A DNA stretch of 64,000 bases from Pseudomonas syringae CC1557 (GTDB lineage: Bacteria > Pseudomonadota > Gammaproteobacteria > Pseudomonadales > Pseudomonadaceae). The stretch covers positions 2,914,001 through 2,978,000 of the forward strand of contig NZ_CP007014.1 in the NCBI RefSeq assembly GCF_000452705.1. The letters run 5' to 3'. The position numbers and the translations under genes were made by a program. Below are positions 45,304-54,560 of the stretch, one piece after another. The notes below the pieces were generated by a model that had not been told where the DNA came from, made no database searches, and saw only the letters and a list, made by a program, of their open reading frames with translations. The number at the start of each line of letters is the position of its first letter. The stretch's first letter is position 1.

Positions 45304-46062
45304 ATGAGCAGCCTGAGCAGATTGCTGAGCATCCTGGACCTGTTCGGTCCACAAATGCTGAAGATCGAACCCGACACCATTGCCGAGCGCATGGGCTTGT
45401 CACGGGCCACCGTGTACCGCTACGTCAAGGACTTGTGTGACGCAGGCATGCTCACCCGAGTGGACGCTGGCAGTTACAGCCTGGGGCCTCGTGTGATCGA
45501 GCTGGACTGGATGATGCGTCAGTACGACCCGATCCTCATCGCCGGACGCGAGCTGATGCACGAGCTGTCCGCGCAAACGGGCCTGGCAGTGTTCGCCAGC
45601 GTGTTTTACGACGGACGCATCATTAACACCTACATCGCCGAACCCACAGATACCTATCACTTTGCGTTCGGGCGCGGGCAGCCGTTGCCGTTTTTTCGCG
45701 GGGCGCAATCGAAGGTCCTGATCGCCTTTCAGAAAGGCCGCCGCCTGCAGCGCTTGTTCGAAGAACACATGGCCAACGACCCGGACAGCCCGTATGACTG
45801 GGCCGGTTTCTCCAAGGCCGCGAAAAAAATCCGCAAGGATGGTTACTGCCTGACCCACGACGAACTCAATTTAGGCCTGACCGGTATCGCTGCACCGATC
45901 ATCCAGGCACACCTCGACGAGGTGGTCGGCAGCCTGTCCGCCGTCGGCAGCAGTCAAAGCTTCAAGTTGCTGCGCCAGGAAACCGTGATCGAAATGGTCA
46001 TGGATACCACGCGGCGCATTGCCGAAAACATGCGCAACCCGCCGAGCAGCATCACGCCCTAG
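45304..46062 (+). CDS. IclR-family transcriptional regulator
   Basis: 252 residues. The N-terminal winged helix has IAERMGLSRATVYRYVKDL. The GAF-like effector domain has GLAVFASVFYDGRIINTYIAEP and LNLGLTGIAAPI. ATG 45304 has AGGAA upstream; the open frame to 45205 runs through the operator region and is unlikely. It is divergent from the eight-gene aromatic operon and convergent with the porin gene 10 bases away. It is the probable ligand-responsive regulator of that operon. Confidence 0.9.
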   Translation: MSSLSRLLSILDLFGPQMLKIEPDTIAERMGLSRATVYRYVKDLCDAGMLTRVDAGSYSLGPRVIELDWMMRQYDPILIAGRELMHELSAQTGLAVFASVFYDGRIINTYIAEPTDTYHFAFGRGQPLPFFRGAQSKVLIAFQKGRRLQRLFEEHMANDPDSPYDWAGFSKAAKKIRKDGYCLTHDELNLGLTGIAAPIIQAHLDEVVGSLSAVGSSQSFKLLRQETVIEMVMDTTRRIAENMRNPPSSITP

Positions 46063-46072
46063 CCCGTCGCGC

Positions 46073-47398
46073 TCAGAACGGCACGGCCACCGACAATTGG
46101 CTGTAAAGGTTGGTGCCATTGCCACCCACTTGATTGCCGCCGGTGGTCGAGTCCTGCCTGGGTTTGTAGAGACCCACCAGCGGGGTGATGATCAGGTGCG
46201 GATTGACTGCCCATTCGGCGTACACATCCAGCTCGCGGCCATCGAGGTTCAGCGCATTGCGTTTGCGCACCGTGCTGTAATCGAAGTAGAGCGCGCCCAG
46301 GGTCAGGTTTTCCAGCGGTGTTGCCTTCAACCCGACATGCTGGATGCTGGTATTGGTATTGAACGGTCCCGCATAGTTGCCAGCCACCTCCCCCTGGAAC
46401 CACGTGCCGTAACCCGTGCTCAAGCCGGTGAACAGCGCGTCCCAGTTCTGCGAATAGCGGGTGTAGCGATACGTCACCTTGGGTGCCCAGGCGGTATCGG
46501 CGAAGGTGTAACCCGCCTCTCCGTACCAGGCTTTTTCAGGCCCCGCGTCCTTGTCCTGCCAGGCGTACTCGAACGCCAGGCTGACGTTCTTGATGCCCGC
46601 ATCGCCTTCACCGCGCACGCTATAGATGTTCATGCCCTTGCGCTGGCGTTGAAAATCGCTGGCCCATTGATCATTCACATCCAGGCCATGGACCCAGGTC
46701 AAGCCGAGCGTTCCCGGTTGTGCGGTGTAATCCAGGGTAGCGGCGGCCAACTCGGTGTCGGCCTGGATACGGTTGTCGGACTTGAGCCACAACACGCTGC
46801 CATGCAGGCCATCCTGGCCACCTAGGCGGACCACGGCGGTTTGATCGAACGCGTGCCGTGCAGCCAGGTAGTAAGCGCCCCCTCGGTTCAATTTTCCATC
46901 TGCCGGGCCCTTGCCTGGGTTCAGTCCGTCATCGTTGATCAGGAACCCTCGGCCGACCTTGACCACCTGGCGCCCACCGGAAATATCCACGCCATCCTTG
47001 CCGAGCAGCGGGAAAAGGTCGCCGGAACGCCAGCCCAGGTAGGCGTCTTCGATCTTTGTGGTGCGTTCGGTACCCAGCGAGTTGCCGCTTGGGTCACCGT
47101 CCCCCCAGGTGGCGGAGCTGACTAGGGCAAACGCCCCGTATGCGCTGCCATTGCCCCCCAGCGCCTGGTCGCCACTCAAGCCATATTTGATAAAGCCTTC
47201 ACGCCAGCTGGCGCCGCCTGGCGCGCCATCATAACTCTTGCGGCTGTTGAGCAGGCCGAACACAGCCGTCATGTCTGCGTTGAGATGGCGACTCTCGTCA
47301 CTGTACAGTTCATAAGCGTGCACCTGGCCGACAGCGCCGAGCGCCAGGGTGCACACAAGCGTGCAACCGAATGCGGGATGATGTGATAGATAACGCAT
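46073..47398 (-). CDS. outer-membrane porin
   Basis: 441 residues with a signal peptide (hydrophobic CTLVCTLALGAVG, cleavage likely after VHA) and alternating beta-strand patterns throughout, ending in the outer-membrane C-terminal Phe (SVAVPF). It looks like a substrate-uptake porin of the kind found in pseudomonad catabolic clusters. I cannot assign it confidently to OprD or another subfamily. It lies 3 bases after an aldehyde dehydrogenase in the same operon and downstream of an APC permease, giving outer- and inner-membrane uptake in one unit. Confidence 0.82.
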   Translation of the reverse strand: MRYLSHHPAFGCTLVCTLALGAVGQVHAYELYSDESRHLNADMTAVFGLLNSRKSYDGAPGGASWREGFIKYGLSGDQALGGNGSAYGAFALVSSATWGDGDPSGNSLGTERTTKIEDAYLGWRSGDLFPLLGKDGVDISGGRQVVKVGRGFLINDDGLNPGKGPADGKLNRGGAYYLAARHAFDQTAVVRLGGQDGLHGSVLWLKSDNRIQADTELAAATLDYTAQPGTLGLTWVHGLDVNDQWASDFQRQRKGMNIYSVRGEGDAGIKNVSLAFEYAWQDKDAGPEKAWYGEAGYTFADTAWAPKVTYRYTRYSQNWDALFTGLSTGYGTWFQGEVAGNYAGPFNTNTSIQHVGLKATPLENLTLGALYFDYSTVRKRNALNLDGRELDVYAEWAVNPHLIITPLVGLYKPRQDSTTGGNQVGGNGTNLYSQLSVAVPF

Positions 47399-47401
47399 GG
47401 C

Positions 47402-48832
47402 TCAAACTCCTTCTTCGACAGCCTGCTTGCGGACAAACAGCAGTTGCTGACCTGTGAACTCCAACAGCCCCTCAAGACCGAACTCGACACCAAAACCCGA
47501 CATCTTGCTGCCGCCAAACGGTGTGTTCGGCTGGATCTGTGCGTGACAATTGACCCACGCCACACCACTCTCCAGGCGGCTGGCCAAGGTTCGGGCCTGC
47601 TCGACATCCGGCCCCCAGACCGAGCCGCCGAGCCCCATATCACCGGCATTGGCGCGCTGCAGGACATCCTCGACATCCCGGTAGGCAATCAACGGCAACA
47701 CCGGACCGAATTGTTCTTCGTCGACCAGGCGATGGCCGTCGGTCACGTCCGCAACCAGTGTCGGCGGATAGAAAAAACCTGGTTGTTTCAGGCGCGCACC
47801 GCCACATAACACGCGTGCACCGTGTGCGCGTGCGTCGTCGACCAGTGCCTCCACCAGTTCAAGTTGCTCAAGGTTTTGCACTGGTCCGAAGGTCACGGCG
47901 GCGTCCAGGCCATCACCTACCACTTGGCGCGCAGCAATGTGCGTCAGCGCGTCAGCAAAGGCCTGGTACTGCGATTCGTGAATGTACAGGCGTTTGAGCG
48001 CAGCACAGGTCTGGCCCATATTGAGAAAGGCCGCCTGGAAGATCTCCTCGGCCACTCCCTCCACGGGGGTTCCCGGCAATACGATGGCGGCGTCGTTGCC
48101 GCCCAACTCCAGGGTCAGGCGCTTGAGGTTGCTGGCGGCGCCGCGCATTACGCTTTGTCCGGTGGCGGTGGAGCCGGTGAAGACGATCTTCTGAATTCCT
48201 GGGTGCGAGGTAATCGCACTGCCGAAGCCCCGCTCGCCGGTCACGCAATTGATCACACCGTGGGGGACATGGCGGGCAATAATTGCCACCAGGCCCAAGG
48301 TGCTCAGCGGCGTCAGGCTTGACGGTTTGCTGATCACACAGTTGCCCGCACGCAGCGCCGGCATGATGTGCCATACAGCAATCATGAACGGCCAGTTCCA
48401 GGGGGTGATCGACGCCACAACGCCCAAGGGTTTGCGGTGCAGCTCAATGCGCTGGGTGGGGGTTTCTTCCACCAGTTCCACCGCAATCTCCTGCCCGGCC
48501 GCGTAGCGCGTCCAAGCGGCGGCGCCCATGACCTCTGAAAACGCCAGCTGCAGCGGCTTGCCTTGCTCCAGCACAATCAGGCGAGCCAGTGACTCTGCCT
48601 CTTGCTCGATATCTGCCGCAATCGCCATCAAACGCTCGCAACGGTCAGGATGACTACTGTGGCGCCAGCTTTTGAAAGCCGCCTGCGCGGCGCTGACTGC
48701 CTGGTCGAGTTGCCCCAGTGACCCAGCCGGGCAGCGGGCAAATGCCATACCTGTGGCCGGGTTGATCACATCAAACCGGCCTTCTTCGCCGGCCACCTGA
48801 GCCCCATCGATGAGCATCTTGTAGTTGTGCAT
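47402..48832 (-). CDS. aldehyde dehydrogenase
   Basis: A 476-residue ALDH with catalytic Glu in TLELGGND, catalytic Cys in MGQTCAALKR, NAD motif FTGSTATGQSV and EQFGPVLPLI. GGAAGG lies 6 bases before ATG 48832; the frame extends to 48874 without support. It is second in a permease-ALDH-porin operon. It differs clearly from the two other island ALDHs (for example CAALKR versus CTAGSR and CAAGSR), so the three probably act on different aldehydes. Confidence 0.9.
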   Translation of the reverse strand: MHNYKMLIDGAQVAGEEGRFDVINPATGMAFARCPAGSLGQLDQAVSAAQAAFKSWRHSSHPDRCERLMAIAADIEQEAESLARLIVLEQGKPLQLAFSEVMGAAAWTRYAAGQEIAVELVEETPTQRIELHRKPLGVVASITPWNWPFMIAVWHIMPALRAGNCVISKPSSLTPLSTLGLVAIIARHVPHGVINCVTGERGFGSAITSHPGIQKIVFTGSTATGQSVMRGAASNLKRLTLELGGNDAAIVLPGTPVEGVAEEIFQAAFLNMGQTCAALKRLYIHESQYQAFADALTHIAARQVVGDGLDAAVTFGPVQNLEQLELVEALVDDARAHGARVLCGGARLKQPGFFYPPTLVADVTDGHRLVDEEQFGPVLPLIAYRDVEDVLQRANAGDMGLGGSVWGPDVEQARTLASRLESGVAWVNCHAQIQPNTPFGGSKMSGFGVEFGLEGLLEFTGQQLLFVRKQAVEEGV

Positions 48833-48925
48833 TTGAAACCTTCCTTTCACACGCTGACGCGCCATGCCGAGCAACGGCAGGCTGCGATTGTCTGGTTAGT
48901 CGAGCTATAAAAAACGCTGGGGGTC

Positions 48926-50374
48926 TTAAAGCTTATGGCTGCCCAAGGCCAGGTACCGTTGCGGCGAGATTTTGCGCAGTCGCGCGGCGAGCACCATGCC
49001 GATGATCAAGGCGGCCGGAATAATCGCGCACAGGCTATAGGACAGCAGTTGGCTGGCACCGGTCAGCACGTCGAAATGCACCACCGCCAGGACCAGCACC
49101 GCCCATAGCGCCAGGCACGAAAAACCCGGAAAGATCTGCCCGCGCCAGACCCCGACCTGGAGCTCCGGGTGGCGTCGGAAGAACATCAGCACCGCAAGCG
49201 AGGTCAGCGCCATCAACAGGATCACGCACAGCGTGGCCAGGTTGGACAGCCAGGCAAACAGTTGCAGGATCGGATCAGCGTCCATGGCGGCAAAAATCAG
49301 CACCACGACGGCCGCGATCAAACTCTGCAACGCCGAGCCCATATGCGGACTCTGGTGCACGCGATGGGTGGTGCCCAACAGGCTGTGCAACAGGCCGTCG
49401 CGGCCGATGGCGTAGAAGTAACGCGCTGCCGCGTTGTGAAACGCCAACAGCCCGGCATAGATACTGACCATGAACAACACGCGGATAACCTGGGTCAGTT
49501 GCGGACCGACAAAGTGGTCGGACATGCCATAGATAAACGTGGTCGGGTCCTGTAAGGACTGCAGCAGCGGTACGATCTTGTCCGAACCCACCCCCACCAC
49601 CATCGACCATACCGACAGCGCGTAGAAACCACCGATCAGCAGCACCGAACAGTAGGTGGCAATCGGGATACTGCGTTTGGGATCCTTGGCCTCTTCACCG
49701 TAGATGGTCGTTGCCTCGAAGCCGATAAAGGCGGCGAAACAGAACAGCAAGCCGATTGAAGGGGTGCCACTGAACACATGGCTGCTGGTGAACGAGTCAA
49801 GGTTGATACCGCTGTCGCCGCCGGACTTGAGAATCGCGAAGTCCAGGACCAGGATCGCCAAGTACTCGGCGATCACCACCACCGACAGCACCCGCGCCGA
49901 CAGGTCGATCTTGCGATAACCCAGGAATGCGATGCTTGCCATCGCCATCAGCGAGTAGGACCACCACGGCAGCACCAGGCCGAAGGCGGCTTCCATGGTG
50001 CCACTGACCACCCCACCGAACATCCCGTACAACCCAACCTGCAGAATGTTATAGGCAAACATCGCCAGTACCCCAGCGGCACCGCCCACCAGGCCACCCA
50101 GGCCAAGGGAAGTGAACGCGTAAAAGCCGCCGGCATTGGTCACCTGGCGCGACAGGGTGGTGTAGCCCACCGAGAACGCCAGCAGCACCAGCAAGGCGAG
50201 TATCAGCAAGGTCGGAGTGCCCGCCCCGTTGCCCAGCATGATGCCTATGGGGAAGCCGCCAGCGATCACACTCAGCGGGCTCGCCGCCGATATCACGAAA
50301 AATATAATGAAGCCCACACCCAGGGCACCACGCTTGAGCTCCGTGGAGCTGTTGACCGGGATAGATACACTCAT
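48926..50374 (-). CDS. APC-superfamily amino acid/amine permease
   Basis: 482 residues, about 12 membrane helices. The start of helix 1 has the family pattern GFIIFFVISAASPLSVIAGG. FIGFEATTIYGEEAKDPKRS corresponds to the helix 6-7 substrate region. ATG 50374 has AAGGTC upstream; the frame extends to 50437 but lacks a site. It is likely to import the amino-substituted substrate of the cluster. It is divergent from a chemoreceptor across a 299-base region holding two inverted copies of a 15-base motif. Its 3' end has a degraded second copy at 54298-54481. Confidence 0.9.
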   Translation of the reverse strand: MSVSIPVNSSTELKRGALGVGFIIFFVISAASPLSVIAGGFPIGIMLGNGAGTPTLLILALLVLLAFSVGYTTLSRQVTNAGGFYAFTSLGLGGLVGGAAGVLAMFAYNILQVGLYGMFGGVVSGTMEAAFGLVLPWWSYSLMAMASIAFLGYRKIDLSARVLSVVVIAEYLAILVLDFAILKSGGDSGINLDSFTSSHVFSGTPSIGLLFCFAAFIGFEATTIYGEEAKDPKRSIPIATYCSVLLIGGFYALSVWSMVVGVGSDKIVPLLQSLQDPTTFIYGMSDHFVGPQLTQVIRVLFMVSIYAGLLAFHNAAARYFYAIGRDGLLHSLLGTTHRVHQSPHMGSALQSLIAAVVVLIFAAMDADPILQLFAWLSNLATLCVILLMALTSLAVLMFFRRHPELQVGVWRGQIFPGFSCLALWAVLVLAVVHFDVLTGASQLLSYSLCAIIPAALIIGMVLAARLRKISPQRYLALGSHKL

Positions 50375-50499
50375 GTTATTGACCTTATTGTATGAGGCAG
50401 TCGCTTTTGGGGTGGTCCGACCACATAGCATCGGCACCGGTTAGCGTTTTGTTTTAGTTGCGCGCTGAATTTGATCCTATGCCCGCCCCTGAATCGCTC

Positions 50500-50514
50500 G
50501 CTATCCCAAATCGG
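50500..50514 (-). promoter_or_regulatory. regulator motif, permease-facing copy
   Basis: On the minus strand this reads CCGATTTGGGATAGC, 126 bases upstream of the permease start. It is the exact reverse complement of the copy at 50576-50590. A close variant occurs upstream of the aminotransferase gene. Likely an AraC-type activator site; function is inferred. Confidence 0.55.
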
Positions 50515-50575
50515 TAGCATTCGAGGCCCCGCCCCAAAACAGGTCGAGGCAGCACGCTCAATTCCGGCGCAGTTG

Positions 50576-50590
50576 CCGATTTGGGATAGC
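50576..50590 (+). promoter_or_regulatory. regulator motif, chemoreceptor-facing copy
   Basis: CCGATTTGGGATAGC on the plus strand, 84 bases upstream of the chemoreceptor ATG. With the copy at 50500-50514 it forms a perfect 15-bp inverted pair separated by 61 bases, each pointing at its own gene. Confidence 0.55.
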
Positions 50591-50673
50591 TGCCTGGCCT
50601 GTCATGCCTGCAACCTAGCATCAGCCGTACCAGGCCCGGATGCCGCGAAGCCCGCTTTTAGGAAGCCTCAACC

Positions 50674-52725
50674 ATGCAGCTAGCTAACCTCACCATTCAA
50701 TGGCGTATCACCCTGCTGAGCGGACTCTGCCTGCTGACAGTGGTGGCGGCCCTGATCGGCGCCAGCGCGTATCAGAATCAAGCCAGTGCAAAGCTGCTTA
50801 AAGAGCAGAGCAGCGAGCTACTCGGTCAGGCTGCGCTGGAGCGATTGCATGCCCAGGCCGTGGCACAGGGTCAACAGGTGGAGCGTTTTTTCAATGAAAC
50901 CGCGCTGTATGGCGAAGGCTTTGCGCAACAGGTACTGCAACTGCGCGAGCAAACACTCAACGGGCACCTGACGGTCGCGCAATTGCGCGAAGCCTTGATC
51001 AGCAACGCCCGTGAAGCCCTGAAGCAGCGCGAAAAAGTCCTCGGCCTGTACGTCATCATGCTGCCGGATGCGCTGGCCGGCGCTGACGCCGATTGGCGCG
51101 ACCAACGCGCCGTGGCGGGCAATGAAACTGGGCGGTTCGCGCTGTATTGGTCACAGAGTCAACCGGGGCAACTGGTGCAGGAGGTACTTGGCGAGGCACA
51201 AATCGCCGCGAACACCGCGCCCGCCGGCAGTGAACCGGGGAACGCCTGGTACGCCTGCCCTCAAGCGCAACGACGTGTGTGTGTGGTCGAACCGTATACC
51301 ATCGAAGTAGAAGGCCGAAAAGCCCTGATGAGCAGCGTTTCCATCCCCCTGGTTGTCAACGGCAAAGTGCTGGGCGTAGTGGGCATGGACATCAGCCTCG
51401 ACACCTTGCAGAAGCTGGCGGCGAACCTCGGCCAGGACCTCTATCAGGGCGACAGCCAAGTCAGCATCCTGTCAGCCACGGGCCAAGTCGCGGGACGCAG
51501 CGGCGGCGTCTCGGGGGACACGCTGGATATACGCCAACCCTTGCAGACGGCGGCGGGCACGCCTGCCTGGCAACTGGAGATAAAGGTTCCGCAGGCGCGG
51601 GTGCAGGCGCCTGCCCGGCAAATGCAAAGCGAACTGGACGACAAAAGTCGCGAGTCCAACTGGCTCAACCTGGGCCTGGGCATCTTTGCCAGCAGCCTGG
51701 GTATGCTGCTGATCTGGCTGGCCGCTTACGGCGTGACCCGCCCGCTGCTGAAGATGGCCGAGCTGCTTGATGCGATTGTCGAAGGCGACGGTGACCTCAC
51801 CCAGCGCCTGCCCAGCGGACGCAGCGACGAGCTGGGCCACTTGGCTAGTGGTTTCAATCGTTTCCTCGATAAGTTGCAGCCGATTATTCGCGACATCCAG
51901 GCCGCGTCCCTGGACACCCGCAACAGTGCCGACACCTCATCGGGGATTGCCCGCGAAGTCAGCGCAGGCATGCAGCGTCAGTACCACGAAGTGGAGCTGG
52001 CGGCGACCGCACTGCACGAAATGAGCGCCAGTGCCCAGGAAGTCGCGCGTCACTCCCACAGCGCCGCCGACGCCGCGACTGCCGCCGAAAACGCCAGCAG
52101 CTCAGGCCAGGCGGTGTTCTCGGCCGTCGAGCACAGCATCGAGGCCCTCGATCAACGCCTGGAAACCACCCTCCAGCAAGTCAACGCCCTTGCCGACAGC
52201 AGCGCACAGATAGGTCAGGTACTGGACGTCATCAGCGCCATTGCACAGCAGACCAACCTGCTGGCGCTGAATGCGGCCATCGAAGCGGCGCGAGCCGGCG
52301 AACAGGGCCGCGGCTTTGCGGTGGTGGCCGATGAAGTCAGGCACCTGGCGAGCAACACCCAGAGTTCGGTCGAACAGGTGCGCACGGTAATCGAGACGCT
52401 GCAACAGCTGAGCCGGGTAGTGGTTCACAGTACCCAGCTGAGCCGCGAGCAAGCTGGCGACAGCGTGCTCCAGGTGCAACAGACCCGCATTGCGCTGGGG
52501 CATATTTCCCAGGCCGTGGATGTGATCGACCAAATGAATCAGCAGATCGCCAGCGCTTCCCTTGAGCAGAGCAGCGTGGTGGACGACATCAGCCATCGAG
52601 TCAGCGATATCCGGGGCATCAGCGAAACACTCGCCGAGCGCATGAACGAAGCGGCGAAAGCCAGCGACGCACTGCATAAAATGTCCAATCATCAACAGCA
52701 ACTGGTCGGACATTTCCGCGTGTAA
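50674..52725 (+). CDS. methyl-accepting chemotaxis protein
   Basis: 683 residues. A first membrane helix (about 13-32), a periplasmic ligand domain of about 300 residues resembling dCache, a second helix (about 335-355), HAMP ([20 protein letters not shown]) and a cytoplasmic signalling domain follow. The domain has the conserved hairpin tip [21 protein letters not shown]. No C-terminal CheR-docking pentapeptide is seen. AGGAA precedes the ATG. Placement beside the permease, with shared motifs, suggests taxis toward the substrate of the cluster. Confidence 0.92.
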   Translation: MQLANLTIQWRITLLSGLCLLTVVAALIGASAYQNQASAKLLKEQSSELLGQAALERLHAQAVAQGQQVERFFNETALYGEGFAQQVLQLREQTLNGHLTVAQLREALISNAREALKQREKVLGLYVIMLPDALAGADADWRDQRAVAGNETGRFALYWSQSQPGQLVQEVLGEAQIAANTAPAGSEPGNAWYACPQAQRRVCVVEPYTIEVEGRKALMSSVSIPLVVNGKVLGVVGMDISLDTLQKLAANLGQDLYQGDSQVSILSATGQVAGRSGGVSGDTLDIRQPLQTAAGTPAWQLEIKVPQARVQAPARQMQSELDDKSRESNWLNLGLGIFASSLGMLLIWLAAYGVTRPLLKMAELLDAIVEGDGDLTQRLPSGRSDELGHLASGFNRFLDKLQPIIRDIQAASLDTRNSADTSSGIAREVSAGMQRQYHEVELAATALHEMSASAQEVARHSHSAADAATAAENASSSGQAVFSAVEHSIEALDQRLETTLQQVNALADSSAQIGQVLDVISAIAQQTNLLALNAAIEAARAGEQGRGFAVVADEVRHLASNTQSSVEQVRTVIETLQQLSRVVVHSTQLSREQAGDSVLQVQQTRIALGHISQAVDVIDQMNQQIASASLEQSSVVDDISHRVSDIRGISETLAERMNEAAKASDALHKMSNHQQQLVGHFRV

Positions 52726-52789
52726 AACGTATGCCGTCCTGACTTGGTTACAGTGGCCGCCTTCCAACTCTCCTACATTGAGCCCCCCC

Positions 52790-54280
52790 ATGATTTTTCC
52801 ACGCCGCTGGCTGATCCTCGCGATCATTTCCAGCGCCTTGCTGCTCATCGTCATCGACATGACGGTGCTGTACACCGCTCTGCCCACGCTGACCCGAGAG
52901 CTGAACGCCTCGGCCTCGGAAAAACTCTGGATCGTTAACATCTATGCGCTGATCGCCGCCGGCCTGCTGCTGGGCATGGGTACCCTGGGTGACCGGCTCG
53001 GACACAAACGCCTGTTCATCGGCGGGCTCGGCGTGTTTGGCCTGTTCTCGCTGATTGCGGCGTTCTCACCCTCCGCCGCCGTATTGATTGGCGCACGCGG
53101 TTTCCTGGCGGTCGGCGCGGCGATGATGATGCCCGCCACGCTGGCAATCGTGCGGGTGACCTTCATCGATCCGCGCGAGCAGACCATGGCATTCGGTATA
53201 TGGGCCTCGGTGGCTTCAGGAGGTGCGGCGCTCGGTCCAGTGGTGGGCGGCCTGTTGCTGGAGCATTTTTGGTGGGGCTCGGTATTTTTGATCAACGTGC
53301 CGATTGTGCTGGTGGCGTTGATCCTTGGCGCCCTCTTGATCCCGAGTCACCCGGGGGATATTAGTAAACGCTGGGACTGGCTGGGATCGCTGCAGGTGAT
53401 GATCGGCTTGATCAGCGTCGCGTATGCGGTCAAGGAACTCGGCAAGCGCACGCCCTTCTTCGAAGGCATGCTGATCGCAATGGTGCTGGGCGCGCTGTTC
53501 CTGATGCTGTTTATTCGCCGCCAACGTCGCGCCACTCAGCCGATGCTCGACCTGGCGCTGTTCAAGGCAACGGGGTTCAGAAATGCGGTCATCTCGGCCG
53601 TGGTGTCCGCCGCTGCGTTGATGGGCATGGAGCTGGTGTTCAGTCAACGCCTGCAACTGGTGCTTGGCTTGTCGCCGTTGGAAGCGGCACTGTTCATCCT
53701 GCCGCTGCCGCTGGGCTCGTTTATCTCTGGGCCGCTGGCCGGCTACTACCTGCCTCGCCTGGGGAACCAGCGGATGCTGTTCTGGACCCTGTTGCTATCA
53801 GCTGCGTCGATGCTGGCCTACCTGCTACTGTATGACGCTGCGATGTACCTGCAACTGATCGTCCTTGCGCTGCTGGGTTTTACCATTGGCGCAGCACTGA
53901 CGGCGTCGTCCAGCACCATCATGCTCAGCGTACCCGTCAACCAGGCTGGCATGGCCGCCTCCATCGAGGAAGTGTCATTTGAACTGGGCGGTGCGATGGG
54001 GGTGACCCTCGCGGGCAGCCTGTTATCGGCGATTTATACGTATTCGGCGGGCGTGGTGATTCCATCCTGGCTGACCCGCGACCCTGCGACATTCGACAGT
54101 CTTGATGACGCGCTGGTCGTCGCTGAAACGTTGTCTCCAGAAGGCGCCGCCATGCTGCACGCATTCGCCCGCTCGGCGTTTGATGCCGGCTTTGTCGCGG
54201 TGCTGTCGGTGTCGGCGGCACTGCTTTTGACCGTAGCGCTGCTGGTCACGCTGAGCAAGCCACCCCGCGCGCCCCTGTAG
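52790..54280 (+). CDS. MFS exporter, DHA2 (14-helix) family, SmvA-like
   Basis: About 497 residues with 14 predicted helices. Motif A variant is GTLGDRLGHKRLF, motif C-like GGAALGPVVGGLLLEHF and motif D1 DMTVLYTALPTL. Relatives export quaternary ammonium compounds and dyes. ATG 52790 is chosen over the TTG at 52778; neither has a clear Shine-Dalgarno. It lies 64 bases after the chemoreceptor in the same direction. It could expel a toxic substrate or intermediate. Confidence 0.88.
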   Translation: MIFPRRWLILAIISSALLLIVIDMTVLYTALPTLTRELNASASEKLWIVNIYALIAAGLLLGMGTLGDRLGHKRLFIGGLGVFGLFSLIAAFSPSAAVLIGARGFLAVGAAMMMPATLAIVRVTFIDPREQTMAFGIWASVASGGAALGPVVGGLLLEHFWWGSVFLINVPIVLVALILGALLIPSHPGDISKRWDWLGSLQVMIGLISVAYAVKELGKRTPFFEGMLIAMVLGALFLMLFIRRQRRATQPMLDLALFKATGFRNAVISAVVSAAALMGMELVFSQRLQLVLGLSPLEAALFILPLPLGSFISGPLAGYYLPRLGNQRMLFWTLLLSAASMLAYLLLYDAAMYLQLIVLALLGFTIGAALTASSSTIMLSVPVNQAGMAASIEEVSFELGGAMGVTLAGSLLSAIYTYSAGVVIPSWLTRDPATFDSLDDALVVAETLSPEGAAMLHAFARSAFDAGFVAVLSVSAALLLTVALLVTLSKPPRAPL

Positions 54281-54297
54281 CCGCTGCTGCATCTGCT

Positions 54298-54481
54298 TTA
54301 AAGCTTGTGGCTGCCCAATGCCGCAAACTGCTGTGGCGATGCCTTGCGCAGCCGTGCCAGTTGGCTGGCACCGGTCAGCACGTCGAAATGCACCACCGCC
54401 AGGACTGGCACCGCCAATAGCGCCAGGCAGGAAAAACCGGAAGGATTTGCCCCCGCCAGACCCCGACCTGCAGCTCCGGGT
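54298..54481 (-). pseudogene. remnant of a second APC permease (C-terminal tail)
   Basis: This stretch repeats the 3' end of the permease gene at 48926. The minus-strand translation gives GFSCLALLAVPVLAVVHFDV, LTGASQL, ARLRKASPQQFAALGSHKL, against GFSCLALWAVLVLAVVHFDV and LAARLRKISPQRYLALGSHKL in the intact gene. About 75 bases (the last membrane helix) are missing. Bases such as TTGGCTGGCACCGGTCAGCA are identical in both. Upstream homology stops near 54481. It shows that a related permease once stood beside the AraC/aminotransferase unit. Confidence 0.85.
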
Positions 54482-54560
54482 GATCGGTAACGCAGGCACC
54501 CAAGGCCAAACACCCGTGTTTCCCAAGCAGTTTGTATCCGGTCCTTGCAGATTTTTTCGT

